The notes under the pieces: model-generated | Databases searched by the model: none | Seen by the model: the letters and a program-made list of their open reading frames with translations, nothing else | Told to the model about the DNA's origin: nothing | IMG/VR virus record: IMGVR_UViG_3300021335_000011 | Coordinates: 1 to 64,000 of that record | Length of the DNA: 64,000 nt | Direction: 5' to 3' (one strand) | Origin: a virus | Position numbers and translations under genes: made by a program | Shown here: in pieces, positions 31,925-42,689 of the stretch | Numbering within the stretch: the first letter of the stretch is position 1 | Layout of the letters: each line of letters begins with the position of its first letter

Positions 31925-33754
31925 ATGGCACAGCAAACAGTAAATACAGGTACAGTTGGTAACGATGGTCTCGGTGACGATCTTCGAACTGGTGCTACTA
32001 AAATCAATGCTAACTTTACTGAAATCTATTCTAATATCACTGCTTTATCGCTGCAGCTAAATTTAGCGAGTGTTAATAGTAACGGTATTGGTTTTGGTGG
32101 TGATGGTATTCTTTTTGATGGAGCTACTAAAGATTCATTTACAACTGTCACTCGCCTTGTTCCTGAGGATCCTACACAAATTAATGTTGTTACCATACCA
32201 GATAGTACAGGTACATTATCTTTAATTAGTGATATTAAAAATGTGGCAGATAGAGACTATGTCTTAGGAATTCGTGGTTTAGGAACTGCACTATTAGATT
32301 CTGCTACTGCTATTCAAACAATGTTCGCAAGAGGATTTCTTGATTCTGCTCGTATGGTAAGAATTTCACTAGACTCTGCAGATGTAACAGCCTATATCGA
32401 TAGCGATTATGTCCAACAACGGCAAGCCGGTGGATTAGATTCTGCTCGTGCTTTAAATCTATTTTTAACTCCTATACAAATTGATTCTAATATTGATTCA
32501 AATTTTGCGCGGGACATTGCTTCTCGTGATGTACGATTAGACAATCTAGATTCGTCTCTCACTCTAATTACTAATTTTAAAACTGATAATATTCCAGAAG
32601 ATTCTGCACTCTCAAACGGTGGTTCAGGACCAGGTAATTTATACTTCACAACAACAAGAGCTAATACAGCAATTGATAATAGAGTTGATATAAACTTTAT
32701 TAACAATTTGAATGTAGATGCTGAAACACTTGGTGGTCAAACTTTAGCTAATATTCAAGCAGATTATCAAGATGCTACTGAAGTACAAACCATAATTAAT
32801 AATAACTTTGATGCAGTTAGTAGAGATTTTGTACCAGCCACTGACGAAACATACGATCTTGGTACAGCTACTAAAAAATGGAAAGACTTGCATCTTAGCG
32901 GTACTACTATCTTCCTTGGTGGTGGTGAGCTTAAATTTGAAAACAGTGAATTTAGATTTGGTGGTGGTACATTAGGTATTAATGATGCTGTTGTCCTTGA
33001 TCCAACGCAAAGGCTCTTCTTTGATTCTGCGGCTGGTGCACCAAATATTACTAAGTCAGATGCCGTACAACCAAACGGTTTGGTAATTAGCGCTAATGCT
33101 CTTTCATTACGAACAGTAGACGATGTAAGTGCAGATTGGTTTGTAAGAACAAATACACCAGCAGGTGGTACAATGTCTCGCTTCGGTGAAGGTGGTTTGG
33201 TTATGCTACCGCATAACACTGATACCGAGAGAACGCAATATCACACAAATGCATTTTATAATACAACATACCGTAAAGGTGCAATGCACTATAATACGGA
33301 TCAAAACAAATTTGAATTTGCAGACTCAGATGGTTGGTATGCAATTGATCGAGCTGCTGTAGCTTCGGCTGCAGTAAACGCCCAATATTTACAGTTTGGA
33401 TTAAATGGAACTGTTAGTGGAGCCTCAAGTGCTGTAGACTTAGTAGGTGCAAATGGAGCTTCGATGTTAAGCGGCGTTGTTATGCCAGTTGCAGGTACTA
33501 TATTAAGAATTACTATGTCTTCAAATGCAGCTGCACATAGTTCTGGCAGCTTGACACATCAAATAAATATATACAAGAATGGCTCATCAGTTGCAACTCC
33601 ATCAGTCGAAGTAACATCAACTGGAGAAATAACTCTAAACTCTGCATTAAGTATAGCCTTTGCAGCAGGCGATAGATTAAAAATAGCAGTTGATAATGAT
33701 ACTGGTCTTGATACTGAAGACCATAATGTTGTAGTCAGATTTGTAGAAAGTTAA
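31925..33754 (+). CDS. proximal tail-fibre/baseplate protein with DS-rich repeats
   Basis: A 609-residue protein. The N-terminus (TVGNDGLGDDLRTGATKINANFTEIYS) is a common attachment domain of marine myovirus fibres. Residues about 120-190 carry Asp-Ser motifs (LDSADVTAYIDSDYVQQRQ) like those repeated in the giant fibre at 54049, and LPGNLYFT-like text (SGPGNLYFTTTRANT) links it to the same module family. The last 130 residues form a predicted jelly-roll-like domain (VVMPVAGTILRITMSS ... INIYKNGSSVA). Likely role: gp10-like or short fibre. Confidence 0.68.
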   Translation: MAQQTVNTGTVGNDGLGDDLRTGATKINANFTEIYSNITALSLQLNLASVNSNGIGFGGDGILFDGATKDSFTTVTRLVPEDPTQINVVTIPDSTGTLSLISDIKNVADRDYVLGIRGLGTALLDSATAIQTMFARGFLDSARMVRISLDSADVTAYIDSDYVQQRQAGGLDSARALNLFLTPIQIDSNIDSNFARDIASRDVRLDNLDSSLTLITNFKTDNIPEDSALSNGGSGPGNLYFTTTRANTAIDNRVDINFINNLNVDAETLGGQTLANIQADYQDATEVQTIINNNFDAVSRDFVPATDETYDLGTATKKWKDLHLSGTTIFLGGGELKFENSEFRFGGGTLGINDAVVLDPTQRLFFDSAAGAPNITKSDAVQPNGLVISANALSLRTVDDVSADWFVRTNTPAGGTMSRFGEGGLVMLPHNTDTERTQYHTNAFYNTTYRKGAMHYNTDQNKFEFADSDGWYAIDRAAVASAAVNAQYLQFGLNGTVSGASSAVDLVGANGASMLSGVVMPVAGTILRITMSSNAAAHSSGSLTHQINIYKNGSSVATPSVEVTSTGEITLNSALSIAFAAGDRLKIAVDNDTGLDTEDHNVVVRFVES

Positions 33755-33764
33755 GGAATAAACT

Positions 33765-35117
33765 ATGCCAGCTATTGTAACCGACGCACTTAGAACCCTA
33801 CTTGCTAGACAATTTTTTGATCAGTTTGCTAATCAAACTGCACGCTACTATATCGGTATTGGTAGATCAGAAATTTGGGATAGCTCTGATGCAGTTCCTA
33901 CACCTCAAAATACACCAGGTGAAGTAGCAGCTGCCCGTGCACAAATGCAATCAGTTAAGAAAGTGCAAGCTACATCTCTAGTTGTTCCGCGCAATAACTG
34001 GTCAAACGGTACACTCTATTCACAATATGACAATACTGTGTCAGGTTACCCAACTGAACCATATTATGTTATGAATGATAACAACAACGTTTATATTTGC
34101 CTAGAAACTGGCAGAAATAATGCTGGTGTTGCTGTAGCATCAACTGTAGAACCAACTGGATCAAATAATGATTCATTTAGACTTTCTGATGGCTATGTAT
34201 GGAAATTCTTATTTACTGTAAGTGCATCTCGTGCAAATAGCTTTATGTCTTCTAACTTCTTGCCAGTTAAAAAGCAAGATCCTACAGATTCATCGTCTAC
34301 TGGTATTCAATTAAAACAAGAAGAAATTCAAGACACCGCATTGGTTGGCGCAGTCACATCAGTAATTATTACTAATGTTGGTTCTGGTTACACCTCAAAT
34401 CCTAATGTACAAATTATTGGTGCAGGTGGATTAGGTACTGGTGCAGCTGCTAGAACAAGAATTGATTCAGCAACAGGCACATTAGCTTATATCAAAATGG
34501 TTGATAGTGGTACAACTCAAAAACTTGGTAGTGGATATACTCGCGCTGAAGTTGTAATTAGTGGTGGCGGAGGTAATGGAGCCAAAGCAAGAGCAGTACT
34601 TGGACCAGACTCTGGTGTTGGTGCTGATGCACGTGTTGATTTAAAATCAGCAGCTATCATGTTCCATTCGAGAATTGAAGGCACAGATAGTAACTTTATT
34701 ATTGATCAGGACTTTAGACAAGTAACACTTATTAAAGATATTAAAGATAACAACGGTGTTATTTTTACTGGTACTACTGGTAATACTCTTTCTAAAATGA
34801 CCCTTGCAAGTACAGTACAAGCATTTACTAAAGACAAGATCATTCGTGGACAAATTACGCTTGCTGAAGCCTATATCGATAATATTGATTCAAACGAAAT
34901 TTATTATCATCAAACTAGTGAAACAGGATTCACAGCTTTCCAAGATGGAGAAGTAATTAACGAAACTAATGGTGTTGGTCAAGGTATTGTTGATTCTGCA
35001 GTAATTCCGCCTGAAGTTGATCCAAATACCGGTGATATATTATACATAGATAATAGAGCTGCTGTTGCTCGATCTAACGTACAAGCAGAAGATGTAAAAG
35101 TTATCATTCAGTTCTAA
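33765..35117 (+). CDS. 8: baseplate wedge protein gp8
   Basis: A 450-residue gp8-like protein (T4: 334). Typical features are the opening VTDALRTLLARQFFDQF, YYIGIGRSEIWD, the VVPRNNWSNGTLYSQYDN and YPTEPYYVMNDNNNVYICLE pair, and SDGYVWKFLFTVSAS. The extra length comes from Gly-rich beta insertions (TNVGSGYTSNPNVQIIGAGG, LGSGYTRAEVVISGGGG) near residues 205-290. gp8 dimers hold the outer wedge. The assignment rests on the N-terminal half. Confidence 0.78.
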   Translation: MPAIVTDALRTLLARQFFDQFANQTARYYIGIGRSEIWDSSDAVPTPQNTPGEVAAARAQMQSVKKVQATSLVVPRNNWSNGTLYSQYDNTVSGYPTEPYYVMNDNNNVYICLETGRNNAGVAVASTVEPTGSNNDSFRLSDGYVWKFLFTVSASRANSFMSSNFLPVKKQDPTDSSSTGIQLKQEEIQDTALVGAVTSVIITNVGSGYTSNPNVQIIGAGGLGTGAAARTRIDSATGTLAYIKMVDSGTTQKLGSGYTRAEVVISGGGGNGAKARAVLGPDSGVGADARVDLKSAAIMFHSRIEGTDSNFIIDQDFRQVTLIKDIKDNNGVIFTGTTGNTLSKMTLASTVQAFTKDKIIRGQITLAEAYIDNIDSNEIYYHQTSETGFTAFQDGEVINETNGVGQGIVDSAVIPPEVDPNTGDILYIDNRAAVARSNVQAEDVKVIIQF

Positions 35118-35126
35118 GGATACGAA

Positions 35127-38100
35127 ATGCCTAATACGTTCACTACTAGCTCATTTGCTACTACATATAAAGACGATTTTAAAGATAGTGATCACTATCA
35201 TCGTATCTTATTTAATAGCGGTAAACAACTGCAAGCGCGTGAACTTACGCAGATGCAGACTATTATACAAAAAGAAATTGAAAGATTCGGCCGTAACATC
35301 TTTAGAGAAGGAGCTTCAGTTGTACCAGGTGGTATGACTGTTAATAATAAGTACGAATTTATTAAGATCGCTGCATCTACCAATTTACCATCTGACACAT
35401 CATCAATGATTGGTGATACATTTACAGGTCAAACTTCAGGAGTTGCGTGTAAAATCCTAGAAGTTATAGCAGCTACTGGTAGTGATCCTGCAACTATTTA
35501 TGTTCAGTACACAAATCGTAGTTCAGTCGCAATCAGTGGTGCTGCTATTCGTATGTCACCTGCAGAAAACATTGTTGGTGCATCGAGCGGCGTAACACTT
35601 ACTGTACAAGCTACTAACACATCTTCTAATAGAGCAATTGGTCGTGGTACCAAAGCATCTATGCAAACAGGAACATTCTTTACTCAAGGTCATTTTGTGC
35701 AAGCAGATGAACAAGAAGTAATGATTTCTAAATATGATTCTGCACCAGACGAAAATGTTGGGTTTGTAGTTAATCAAGATATTGTCACAGTATCAGACAC
35801 TTTAGCACTATATGATAATCAAGGTACATTACCCAATCTTACTGCACCTGGTGCCGATAGATATCGTATTCAATTGACTCTTACTACTGAATCAGAAAAA
35901 GATGCTGCAGACACATTCGTATTCTATGGTAAGATACGTGATGGATTATTGATTGAAACCGTTACAGGTACAGATGAATATAATAAAATTGCTCAATTCG
36001 ATGCTATCAAAACGAAGGAAATTAACGGTGACTTTATTAAGAAGCCGTTTAAGATCCATTATGATTCTGCTTCAGGTACCGAATTTAATATTAATATTTC
36101 TCCTGGTACAGCTTATGTAAATGGATACAGAGCTAATAAATCAGATCCAACAGTTATTAAAGTTGACAAAGCTTTAACCGCAGTTACTTTGCAAAATGAG
36201 CCTATCTCAGCTGAATTTGGTAACTATGTTATTATTAATGAGGTTAATGGTCTACCTAATATTGAAGACTTTGAGAGTCAAGATTTGCGGGATGATAGCG
36301 GATTTGGTGGAGCTACTATTGGTACAGCACGAGTAAAATCTGTAGAAGAAGACGGTGCTAATTGGCGGTATTATTTGATGGACATTCAAATGAATGCTGG
36401 CGAAAACTTTAGAAATGTTAAATCACTTGGAACATCGGCTACTGCATTTGGTAATCTTGAACTTGAAAATACTATTGCTGTAATTAAAGATGCTGCAAAT
36501 AATAATTTGCTCTTCGGTTTTCCACAATCTCGTGTAAAAAGTATTTCTGATGTTGTACTAACAACTCAACGGCGATTGACTGCAACTGCCGATAATAATG
36601 GTAATGCAACATTTCCTGGACTTGGAACTAACGAAGCGTTCGAAAATAGTAATCAGTGGGTATTTTCTCGTGTGGCTGGTGGATCATTTTCTCCAACTAG
36701 TATTACTGGTAACGGTACACAAGCAGCATCTATCACAGGAGCGCCTGCTAATACTGCTATCGAAGTTATTGCACAAGTTCAGAAAACTGGTATTTTACGA
36801 AATAAAGTATTAACAGAAACAACTATAACATCTACAGTGAATACTCCTGCTACAGGCGCGCCATTCGTTAGTTTAGGAAAGGCAGATGTTTATTCAGTAG
36901 ATCGTATTCGCGCAGTTGATTCTGACGGTGCTGATTTATTTGCGGACTTCCTTGCTGATAATGGAGCTAGAGATAATTTCTATGATGTTGGTAAGATTAT
37001 TCTAAAATCAAATGCAAAAAGCCCAGTTGGTAATATCTTTGTACGATTTAAATATTTTGATCATACCACACCTGGACATTATTTTGCAGCCAACTCATAC
37101 ACAGGTCAACTTGATTACGGAGATATTCCAACCCATACCTTAGCTGATGGTGTTACTAGAATTCCATTAACTGACGTAATTGATTTTAGATCTCGTAAAG
37201 ATGACGCTGGAGTAGGATTTAGCGCAGGTACAGCCCGCGTAAATGAATTACCTGTAAATACAAGCCTTATTACAATTGATGCCGAATACTATATGCCTCG
37301 GTTTGATAAACTGGTTGTTGATCAAGAAGCAAATCTTAGTATTGTTACTGGTGCACCGTCGCTTACTCCACAGTATGCACCTACACCTCAAAACACCTTA
37401 GAGCTTTATCGAATTGAAATGAATGCAGGCTCAAAGGATGAAGAAGACATGGTAATGCGGAATATTGAATCCAAGGGATTCACAATGTCCGATATTCAGC
37501 GTCTCGAAGAAAGAGTAGATCGATTAGAAGAAGCAACAGCTCTTAGCTTGCTAGAAGTTGATGTTAATAACTTGGCAGTATTTGACTCTGCAGGAAATGA
37601 TCGTTCAAAGTCAGGATTCTTGGTCGATAACTTTAGTGACCACTCATCATCATTTACTAATAATCCTGAGTTTAGATCATCAATTGATCCGCTAGATCGT
37701 GTATTGCGACCAACATTTAACGAAGAAAATGTTAGACTTATTTACGATTCAGATCTTTCGACTAATGCTATTCTAAAAGGTGATAACGTCTATATTAAAT
37801 ACACTGAACAAACGTTTATCGATCAGCCAGAAGTATCACAGACAATTAATATTAATCCATTTGCGGTCATTACACATCAAGGAAACTTGACACTTTCACC
37901 GTCATCTGATGAATGGAAAGAAACAGTATACATTGCACCACGAGTTATCAATGGTGGTATACGACTTAATACTAACCAAGCCTTCTTGTTTAACAACTGG
38001 AATTGGGCATGGCAAGGCAATAACGTAAATAACTTACGATTAGGTCAAGTTACAAATTCTCGTACTACACGAGCTGGTAACCGTATTACTACTCAGCGTA

Positions 38101-40172
38101 ATAGAGTTGTACAAGACGAAACTATCCGTCAAGTAATTGGCGATCGTGTAGTTAACATCGCTATCATTCCATTCATGAGATCTAAAAAGATCTTCTTTAA
38201 AGCAGAAGGTTTAGCACCTAATGTTCAGATGTGGGCAAGATTTGATGGTGTACCTGTAAATGACTGGGTACGTGCAGAATCTTTCCAAAGGTTTGCAGCT
38301 ACAGAAGCAGAATACGGTAATAGAACTAATAACATTACTCAACACCCTGAAAATCCATCTACATTATTTAGTAATGCTAATGGAGTCTTAGAAGGTTCAT
38401 TCTTTATTCCATCTCAGAGAACTGGACTAAGATTTAGAACTGGTGAACGTGAGTTCAAGCTTATGGATATTACTGGTATAAATGAGCGTGATGCGCTGTC
38501 AATTGCAAAAGAAACATTTGAAGCAAATGGCGTAATTGAAACACGTCAACGTGATATTTTATCAACTCGTCATATTACTGTACGTGGCCAAACATCAGTA
38601 CGTATTCACGATCCAGTTGCTCAGTCATTCTTTGTAGATAAGAAAGATGGTATCTATTTAACTCGACTAAGGTTATTCTTTGCATCAAAAGATAGCACAG
38701 TTCCTGTTCAAGTAGAAATTCGGCCTATGGTTAATGGACATCCATCATCTGATACTGTGTTGCCTGGTTCAATTAAATTTATGAATCCAGCAAATATTAT
38801 TACTACTAATGATGCAACTAGTCCATCAGATTTTGTATTTGACGAGCCAGTATTCTTACAACCATTTACTGAGTACGCATTTGTTGTAAAAGCTGAATCA
38901 ACTAATTATAACATTTACATCGCTGAGACAGAGCAGTTCTTCTTAAATTCAACTGAAAAGAAAATTACTAAACAGCCTACACTCGGTTCATTGTTCTTAT
39001 CGCAAAATTCTACTACATGGGAACCAGCACAAACAAAAGATGCTATGTTCAGACTTTTCCATGCACAGTTCGATACATCTGGTGCAACTGTAGTATTAGA
39101 AAATGCTCCAATATCTACTAAGCTCGCACCGACTAATCCAGTTATTTTTGATTCATCGAGCAGTCGTATTATTATTAATCAACCGAATCACGGCTTTACA
39201 GCTGGCGACGAAGTTTCTATAACTGGACTTGATTCTGCTACAAACTACGGACAGAATCTATTAGGTGAAGATGTAATGGGTGCAAGAACAATCATTGATG
39301 TTGATGAGGATAACTTTACATTTACCGCTGGCGGAAGTAAATCAAACAACGCTGGAAGATTCGCATTTGGTGGTAACGACGTAATCACAACTCGCAATAT
39401 AATGTTTGAAACAGTTGTACCGTTCCTTGAGCCGCTACAGCCGCAGAATACTGGGATTTCTCTTGCTGGTAAATTTACTTCTGGTAAATCCCATGCTGGC
39501 ACAGAAACTCCATTCTTAAAAGATGTAGTTGATGTAGATTTAGAATTAAGAGAAAATAACATATTTACAGTTCCAAAAATGATAGGAAATCGTGGTCTTG
39601 AAATTAGCAATTTGGGAGCAGCGGTTAAATCTGCTACATTATCTGTAGGATTATCAACAGCAAATCCAGATGTGTGTCCAATGCTTGATATGCAAAGAGC
39701 TTCAATGTTCTTAATTCATAACCATATTGATCAGCAAGATTCAGCAAATGCACCAGTTAGTGCACCACCACATAATACACCAATCTTCTTTGGAGATGAA
39801 ACAACTGTTACTTCTGGTAGCCATATTGGTAAACACGTAGTGCGACCAGTTACTCTCGAAGAAGCTGCTATTGGTTTAAAAATTCTTATCGGCGCGCATC
39901 GGCCATCAGTAGCAGATTTTGATCTTTACTACAAAGTTGCTAACGATGGAGAAAACTTCAACGATATTGTGTGGACAGAAATTGCTAAAGAAGAAAGTTT
40001 ACCATCTGATGAGAATCCTAATGTGTTTAGGGATTATAGATATTTAGTTGGTGGACAAAATGGTCTATCAGCATCATTTACTCGATTTACGATTAAGATT
40101 GTAATGAAGTCATTAAGCTCGGCAAAACCACCGATATTTAGAGATTTGCGAATCATCGCGATGGCGGTATAA
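35127..40172 (+). CDS. giant baseplate/virion structural protein (DUF4815-like)
   Basis: A 1681-residue protein. The N-terminus (YKDDFKDSDHYHRILFNSGKQLQARELTQMQT, split by short loops) is the DUF4815 pattern of large marine-myovirus baseplate proteins. The middle has beta-rich fibre-like domains, and a coiled coil lies at about residues 790-815 (IQRLEERVDRLEEAT). The C-terminal third has FYVDKKDGIYLTRLRLFFASKD-like text and LGSLFLSQNSTTWEPAQ, as in outer wedge proteins. It may replace T4 gp7 and gp10 together (inference). RBS AAGGA lies six bases before the ATG. Confidence 0.68.
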   Translation: MPNTFTTSSFATTYKDDFKDSDHYHRILFNSGKQLQARELTQMQTIIQKEIERFGRNIFREGASVVPGGMTVNNKYEFIKIAASTNLPSDTSSMIGDTFTGQTSGVACKILEVIAATGSDPATIYVQYTNRSSVAISGAAIRMSPAENIVGASSGVTLTVQATNTSSNRAIGRGTKASMQTGTFFTQGHFVQADEQEVMISKYDSAPDENVGFVVNQDIVTVSDTLALYDNQGTLPNLTAPGADRYRIQLTLTTESEKDAADTFVFYGKIRDGLLIETVTGTDEYNKIAQFDAIKTKEINGDFIKKPFKIHYDSASGTEFNINISPGTAYVNGYRANKSDPTVIKVDKALTAVTLQNEPISAEFGNYVIINEVNGLPNIEDFESQDLRDDSGFGGATIGTARVKSVEEDGANWRYYLMDIQMNAGENFRNVKSLGTSATAFGNLELENTIAVIKDAANNNLLFGFPQSRVKSISDVVLTTQRRLTATADNNGNATFPGLGTNEAFENSNQWVFSRVAGGSFSPTSITGNGTQAASITGAPANTAIEVIAQVQKTGILRNKVLTETTITSTVNTPATGAPFVSLGKADVYSVDRIRAVDSDGADLFADFLADNGARDNFYDVGKIILKSNAKSPVGNIFVRFKYFDHTTPGHYFAANSYTGQLDYGDIPTHTLADGVTRIPLTDVIDFRSRKDDAGVGFSAGTARVNELPVNTSLITIDAEYYMPRFDKLVVDQEANLSIVTGAPSLTPQYAPTPQNTLELYRIEMNAGSKDEEDMVMRNIESKGFTMSDIQRLEERVDRLEEATALSLLEVDVNNLAVFDSAGNDRSKSGFLVDNFSDHSSSFTNNPEFRSSIDPLDRVLRPTFNEENVRLIYDSDLSTNAILKGDNVYIKYTEQTFIDQPEVSQTININPFAVITHQGNLTLSPSSDEWKETVYIAPRVINGGIRLNTNQAFLFNNWNWAWQGNNVNNLRLGQVTNSRTTRAGNRITTQRNRVVQDETIRQVIGDRVVNIAIIPFMRSKKIFFKAEGLAPNVQMWARFDGVPVNDWVRAESFQRFAATEAEYGNRTNNITQHPENPSTLFSNANGVLEGSFFIPSQRTGLRFRTGEREFKLMDITGINERDALSIAKETFEANGVIETRQRDILSTRHITVRGQTSVRIHDPVAQSFFVDKKDGIYLTRLRLFFASKDSTVPVQVEIRPMVNGHPSSDTVLPGSIKFMNPANIITTNDATSPSDFVFDEPVFLQPFTEYAFVVKAESTNYNIYIAETEQFFLNSTEKKITKQPTLGSLFLSQNSTTWEPAQTKDAMFRLFHAQFDTSGATVVLENAPISTKLAPTNPVIFDSSSSRIIINQPNHGFTAGDEVSITGLDSATNYGQNLLGEDVMGARTIIDVDEDNFTFTAGGSKSNNAGRFAFGGNDVITTRNIMFETVVPFLEPLQPQNTGISLAGKFTSGKSHAGTETPFLKDVVDVDLELRENNIFTVPKMIGNRGLEISNLGAAVKSATLSVGLSTANPDVCPMLDMQRASMFLIHNHIDQQDSANAPVSAPPHNTPIFFGDETTVTSGSHIGKHVVRPVTLEEAAIGLKILIGAHRPSVADFDLYYKVANDGENFNDIVWTEIAKEESLPSDENPNVFRDYRYLVGGQNGLSASFTRFTIKIVMKSLSSAKPPIFRDLRIIAMAV

Positions 40173-40378
40173 TGAGAAAGTTTGCAAAGGTAGAAGGATC
40201 ACAGACTTTAGTAAGAGACCTAAATACAGGTGCTATACTAAATACAGATAAATCTACTCTCGACAAAGCAAGGGAAGCAAAAGCTTTAAGGCAAAAGAAA
40301 AATCAAGAATTTGACGAACTTAAAGGTGAAGTCAAAGAAATGAAAGAAATGTTAACTAAACTGATAGAGAAACTATAA
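40172..40378 (+). CDS. small coiled-coil virion-region protein
   Basis: A 68-residue charged protein starting on the previous stop (TAATG) and ending on the next ATG. The N-terminus has VRDLNTGAILNTD; the C-terminal half is a heptad-like Lys/Glu/Leu coiled coil (FDELKGEVKEMKEMLTKLIEKL, broken here only for length). Likely a small structural or assembly factor. Confidence 0.65.
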   Translation: MRKFAKVEGSQTLVRDLNTGAILNTDKSTLDKAREAKALRQKKNQEFDELKGEVKEMKEMLTKLIEKL

Positions 40379-40932
40379 TGGCACGTTTTATACAAGTCAG
40401 CTTAACTAATCCTATAGGAACATGGGTTCAAAAGACAAATGCACTAAGCGGATTTGTAGGTGATCTTGATGATCTAAATCCAGCAATTAGACAAATTGTT
40501 CCAGCTGTTGACTCCAATGTAGTTACAGTTTTAAACTACCTTGATTCATCTCTTTCACAGATGCAAGATAGTGTGAATATGGAATATATGAAACTGGATT
40601 CAGGTGATTTCGGTTTAATTCGGGTTGATAGCGCTATTATTGGTTACTTGCAAGTAGATAGCGGATACTTTGGGTATCTACAAGCTAACAGCGCAGACAT
40701 CACTTATCTTACTGCAGATAGCGCAACAATTAATGGTGAATTAAGAGTAGAGCGATTAGTTGTATTTGGCACAGATTCTAACAATTCTGTAGTTTTACCG
40801 TATGGTGCTATAGATAGTGCAGAGATCCATGATAGCGCTGTAAGATCTAGACATTTCCAGAACTTAGTAACGACTCTTATTCTAGATTCTCAAGGACAAA
40901 CATTAAAGACAATATTCTCACCAGGTAAATAG
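40378..40932 (+). CDS. fibre-like protein with DS-rich repeats
   Basis: A 184-residue protein. After an N-terminal region (FIQVSLTNPIGTWVQKTN) come repeated 10-residue Asp-Ser units (LDSGDFGLIR, VDSAIIGYLQ, VDSGYFGYLQ, ANSADITYL, ADSATINGEL) likely forming a beta-helical or fibrous stem. The C-terminal third (RVERLVVFGTD ... SAEIHDSAVRSRHF) caps it. The spacing of DS units matches that in the large fibres. Confidence 0.68.
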   Translation: MARFIQVSLTNPIGTWVQKTNALSGFVGDLDDLNPAIRQIVPAVDSNVVTVLNYLDSSLSQMQDSVNMEYMKLDSGDFGLIRVDSAIIGYLQVDSGYFGYLQANSADITYLTADSATINGELRVERLVVFGTDSNNSVVLPYGAIDSAEIHDSAVRSRHFQNLVTTLILDSQGQTLKTIFSPGK

Positions 40933-40935
40933 ATT

Positions 40936-42192
40936 ATGACATTACGAAGACCTTTATATTATACTGATAGCGGCAATATCAAAGAAATGAGTGATATTGA
41001 ATTAGCTGATGTGCATGCTGAAGCAAAAAGATTCTATTTGAACAATCCACCAGTACAATTAACAGTTGTTAATAGCGGAGGTAATCTAGGCGGCATTAAC
41101 CAACGTCAAGTTATTGCTGGCGCGGCCACGAATAATTCAAGGCGTTTTTCTAGTAATAGTCCTGGAAATATTAGTGTTCAAACAATGACATATTCTAGGA
41201 TTCATGAAACTAAAGCTACGCCACCGTTTGGAGCTAATGGAAATTTTGATCTTACTACACTTAAAGGTAATTTAGGTACTAATTGGCCTGTATATTATAA
41301 TGATAGCGGTAATTTTGAACCATTTACTGATTCAGATTTTATAGATACGTTTGCAAACCCTGTTATCCAAGAGCTTGGTGCAGCTAATACTGATCCATTA
41401 TATGTTATTGGAGAAAGTTCTGGCGTTGTTAGTGGTAGATATACTAAAGTTTCTAATACTCCAGTATACACAGATCTTATTGCAAATATAGCAGCGTATA
41501 CTTCAGGTTCTTTACCAGAAACTAAAAAACAAAGTATAACAGTTCAAAACTGGTATTTGTGGAAATTAAAAAGTAATAGAACAGGTCAAGTGTTTATCGA
41601 TGTTGCTTATAGAGATTCAGCATATAATAGGCCAGTTTTAGGTACAGGCTTTGAGGTTGATTTAGAAAAAAGACCAGGTAGTACTTACATACATTCTATT
41701 AGATCTCCAGGTAGTGGATATGTAATCTCAGATAATTTTATTGTTACTGGCAATAAACTAGGTGGTAAATCACCTGAAAATGATTGGCATTATTATGTTG
41801 ATGCAATTGATTCTTTTGGTGGTGTAACTAATTTATTACCTCATCCATTTAATAATGGTATAGGTAATCGCTATAATCAACCGTTAACTCATACAGATAG
41901 TAGTAGTACACCTCTTGGAGTTCATCTTAGATCTATGAAGAAAACTGATTTTGAAACAATGGTAAATAGTGCTTTGACACATCAAGCAACGACAGAACCA
42001 GGCCAAATGATAGAATTTAAATGGAATCAGGGTGCACAAGTTGGAACTACTATCATTGACACACGTTATACTAATGCGACATCAAATCAACGAGATGAAC
42101 AAGATGCCGATAACTATAGGTCACAGAGAGTGCCAACAGGTGGAAACTTACAAGACGTAGACACGCATTACTTAGGAGTACGAATATTATGA
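40936..42192 (+). CDS. virion structural protein, unknown
   Basis: A 418-residue protein with RRPLYYTDSGNIKEMSDIELADV at the N-terminus. A second similar segment (NWPVYYNDSGNFEPFTDSDF) about 105 residues later suggests a tandem domain. A beta-rich C-terminus includes YIHSIRSPGSGYVISDNFIVTG. This is typical of baseplate-distal or fibre-connector proteins; no catalytic motif seen. Confidence 0.6.
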   Translation: MTLRRPLYYTDSGNIKEMSDIELADVHAEAKRFYLNNPPVQLTVVNSGGNLGGINQRQVIAGAATNNSRRFSSNSPGNISVQTMTYSRIHETKATPPFGANGNFDLTTLKGNLGTNWPVYYNDSGNFEPFTDSDFIDTFANPVIQELGAANTDPLYVIGESSGVVSGRYTKVSNTPVYTDLIANIAAYTSGSLPETKKQSITVQNWYLWKLKSNRTGQVFIDVAYRDSAYNRPVLGTGFEVDLEKRPGSTYIHSIRSPGSGYVISDNFIVTGNKLGGKSPENDWHYYVDAIDSFGGVTNLLPHPFNNGIGNRYNQPLTHTDSSSTPLGVHLRSMKKTDFETMVNSALTHQATTEPGQMIEFKWNQGAQVGTTIIDTRYTNATSNQRDEQDADNYRSQRVPTGGNLQDVDTHYLGVRIL

Positions 42193-42689
42193 GTATTCAA
42201 ATTACAGAAGCTAACTTAGTTAGCGCAGTATTTATGGATGATGAAGGCAGTTTAATACAAGCAGTTGTTTTAGGTGAAGACGGCTCAAATAATTCATTAA
42301 TTATTAGAACAGATCCTGAAGATTATTTGTTTCAACAATTAATGTTGGTATGTTCAGTGGATCAAATTAATGAATGGTCAGATGAATTTTATGCAATACA
42401 AAGACAGGACATTGAAAATTATCAGCTAAGATTAATAGAAGCTGGTGATGTAAGTTATATGCGGGCAACTGGTGCCGACGACAATGCTAGACTTATGTCA
42501 GAAGTTGCAACTATGCTATTTCAATATGACACTATTAATACCGAACATATTGAAAAGTTATTTAATCTTAAATTAGAAATGTTTGAATTAGCTGCAGTTA
42601 CCAATGCAACAGATGAACAGCGAGAAAGCCTTCGTGAAGCTGAAACTCCTATGGCTGCTATTCATATACTACATGGTATAATGCAGTAA
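42189..42689 (+). CDS. hypothetical protein, fibre-chaperone candidate
   Basis: A 166-residue acidic protein, last of the first rightward virion block. It has a beta N-terminus and a helical C-terminal two thirds (QLMLVCSVDQINEWSDEFY, EKLFNLKLEMFELAAV). It is non-repetitive, unlike its neighbours. Its position after fibre genes would fit an assembly chaperone (inference). The end overlaps the convergent gene by 21 bases, with no terminator visible between. Confidence 0.55.
   Translation: MSIQITEANLVSAVFMDDEGSLIQAVVLGEDGSNNSLIIRTDPEDYLFQQLMLVCSVDQINEWSDEFYAIQRQDIENYQLRLIEAGDVSYMRATGADDNARLMSEVATMLFQYDTINTEHIEKLFNLKLEMFELAAVTNATDEQRESLREAETPMAAIHILHGIMQ

Noticed and set aside
32767-33219. 150-residue minus-strand open frame inside the fibre gene
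   Set aside because: Composition mirrors the opposite strand; no promoter or start signal; the plus-strand frame has clear fibre domains.
42669-42689. Terminator between the convergent virion gene and the antisense cassette
   Set aside because: Coding regions overlap by 21 bases and no stem with a T run is visible on either strand.
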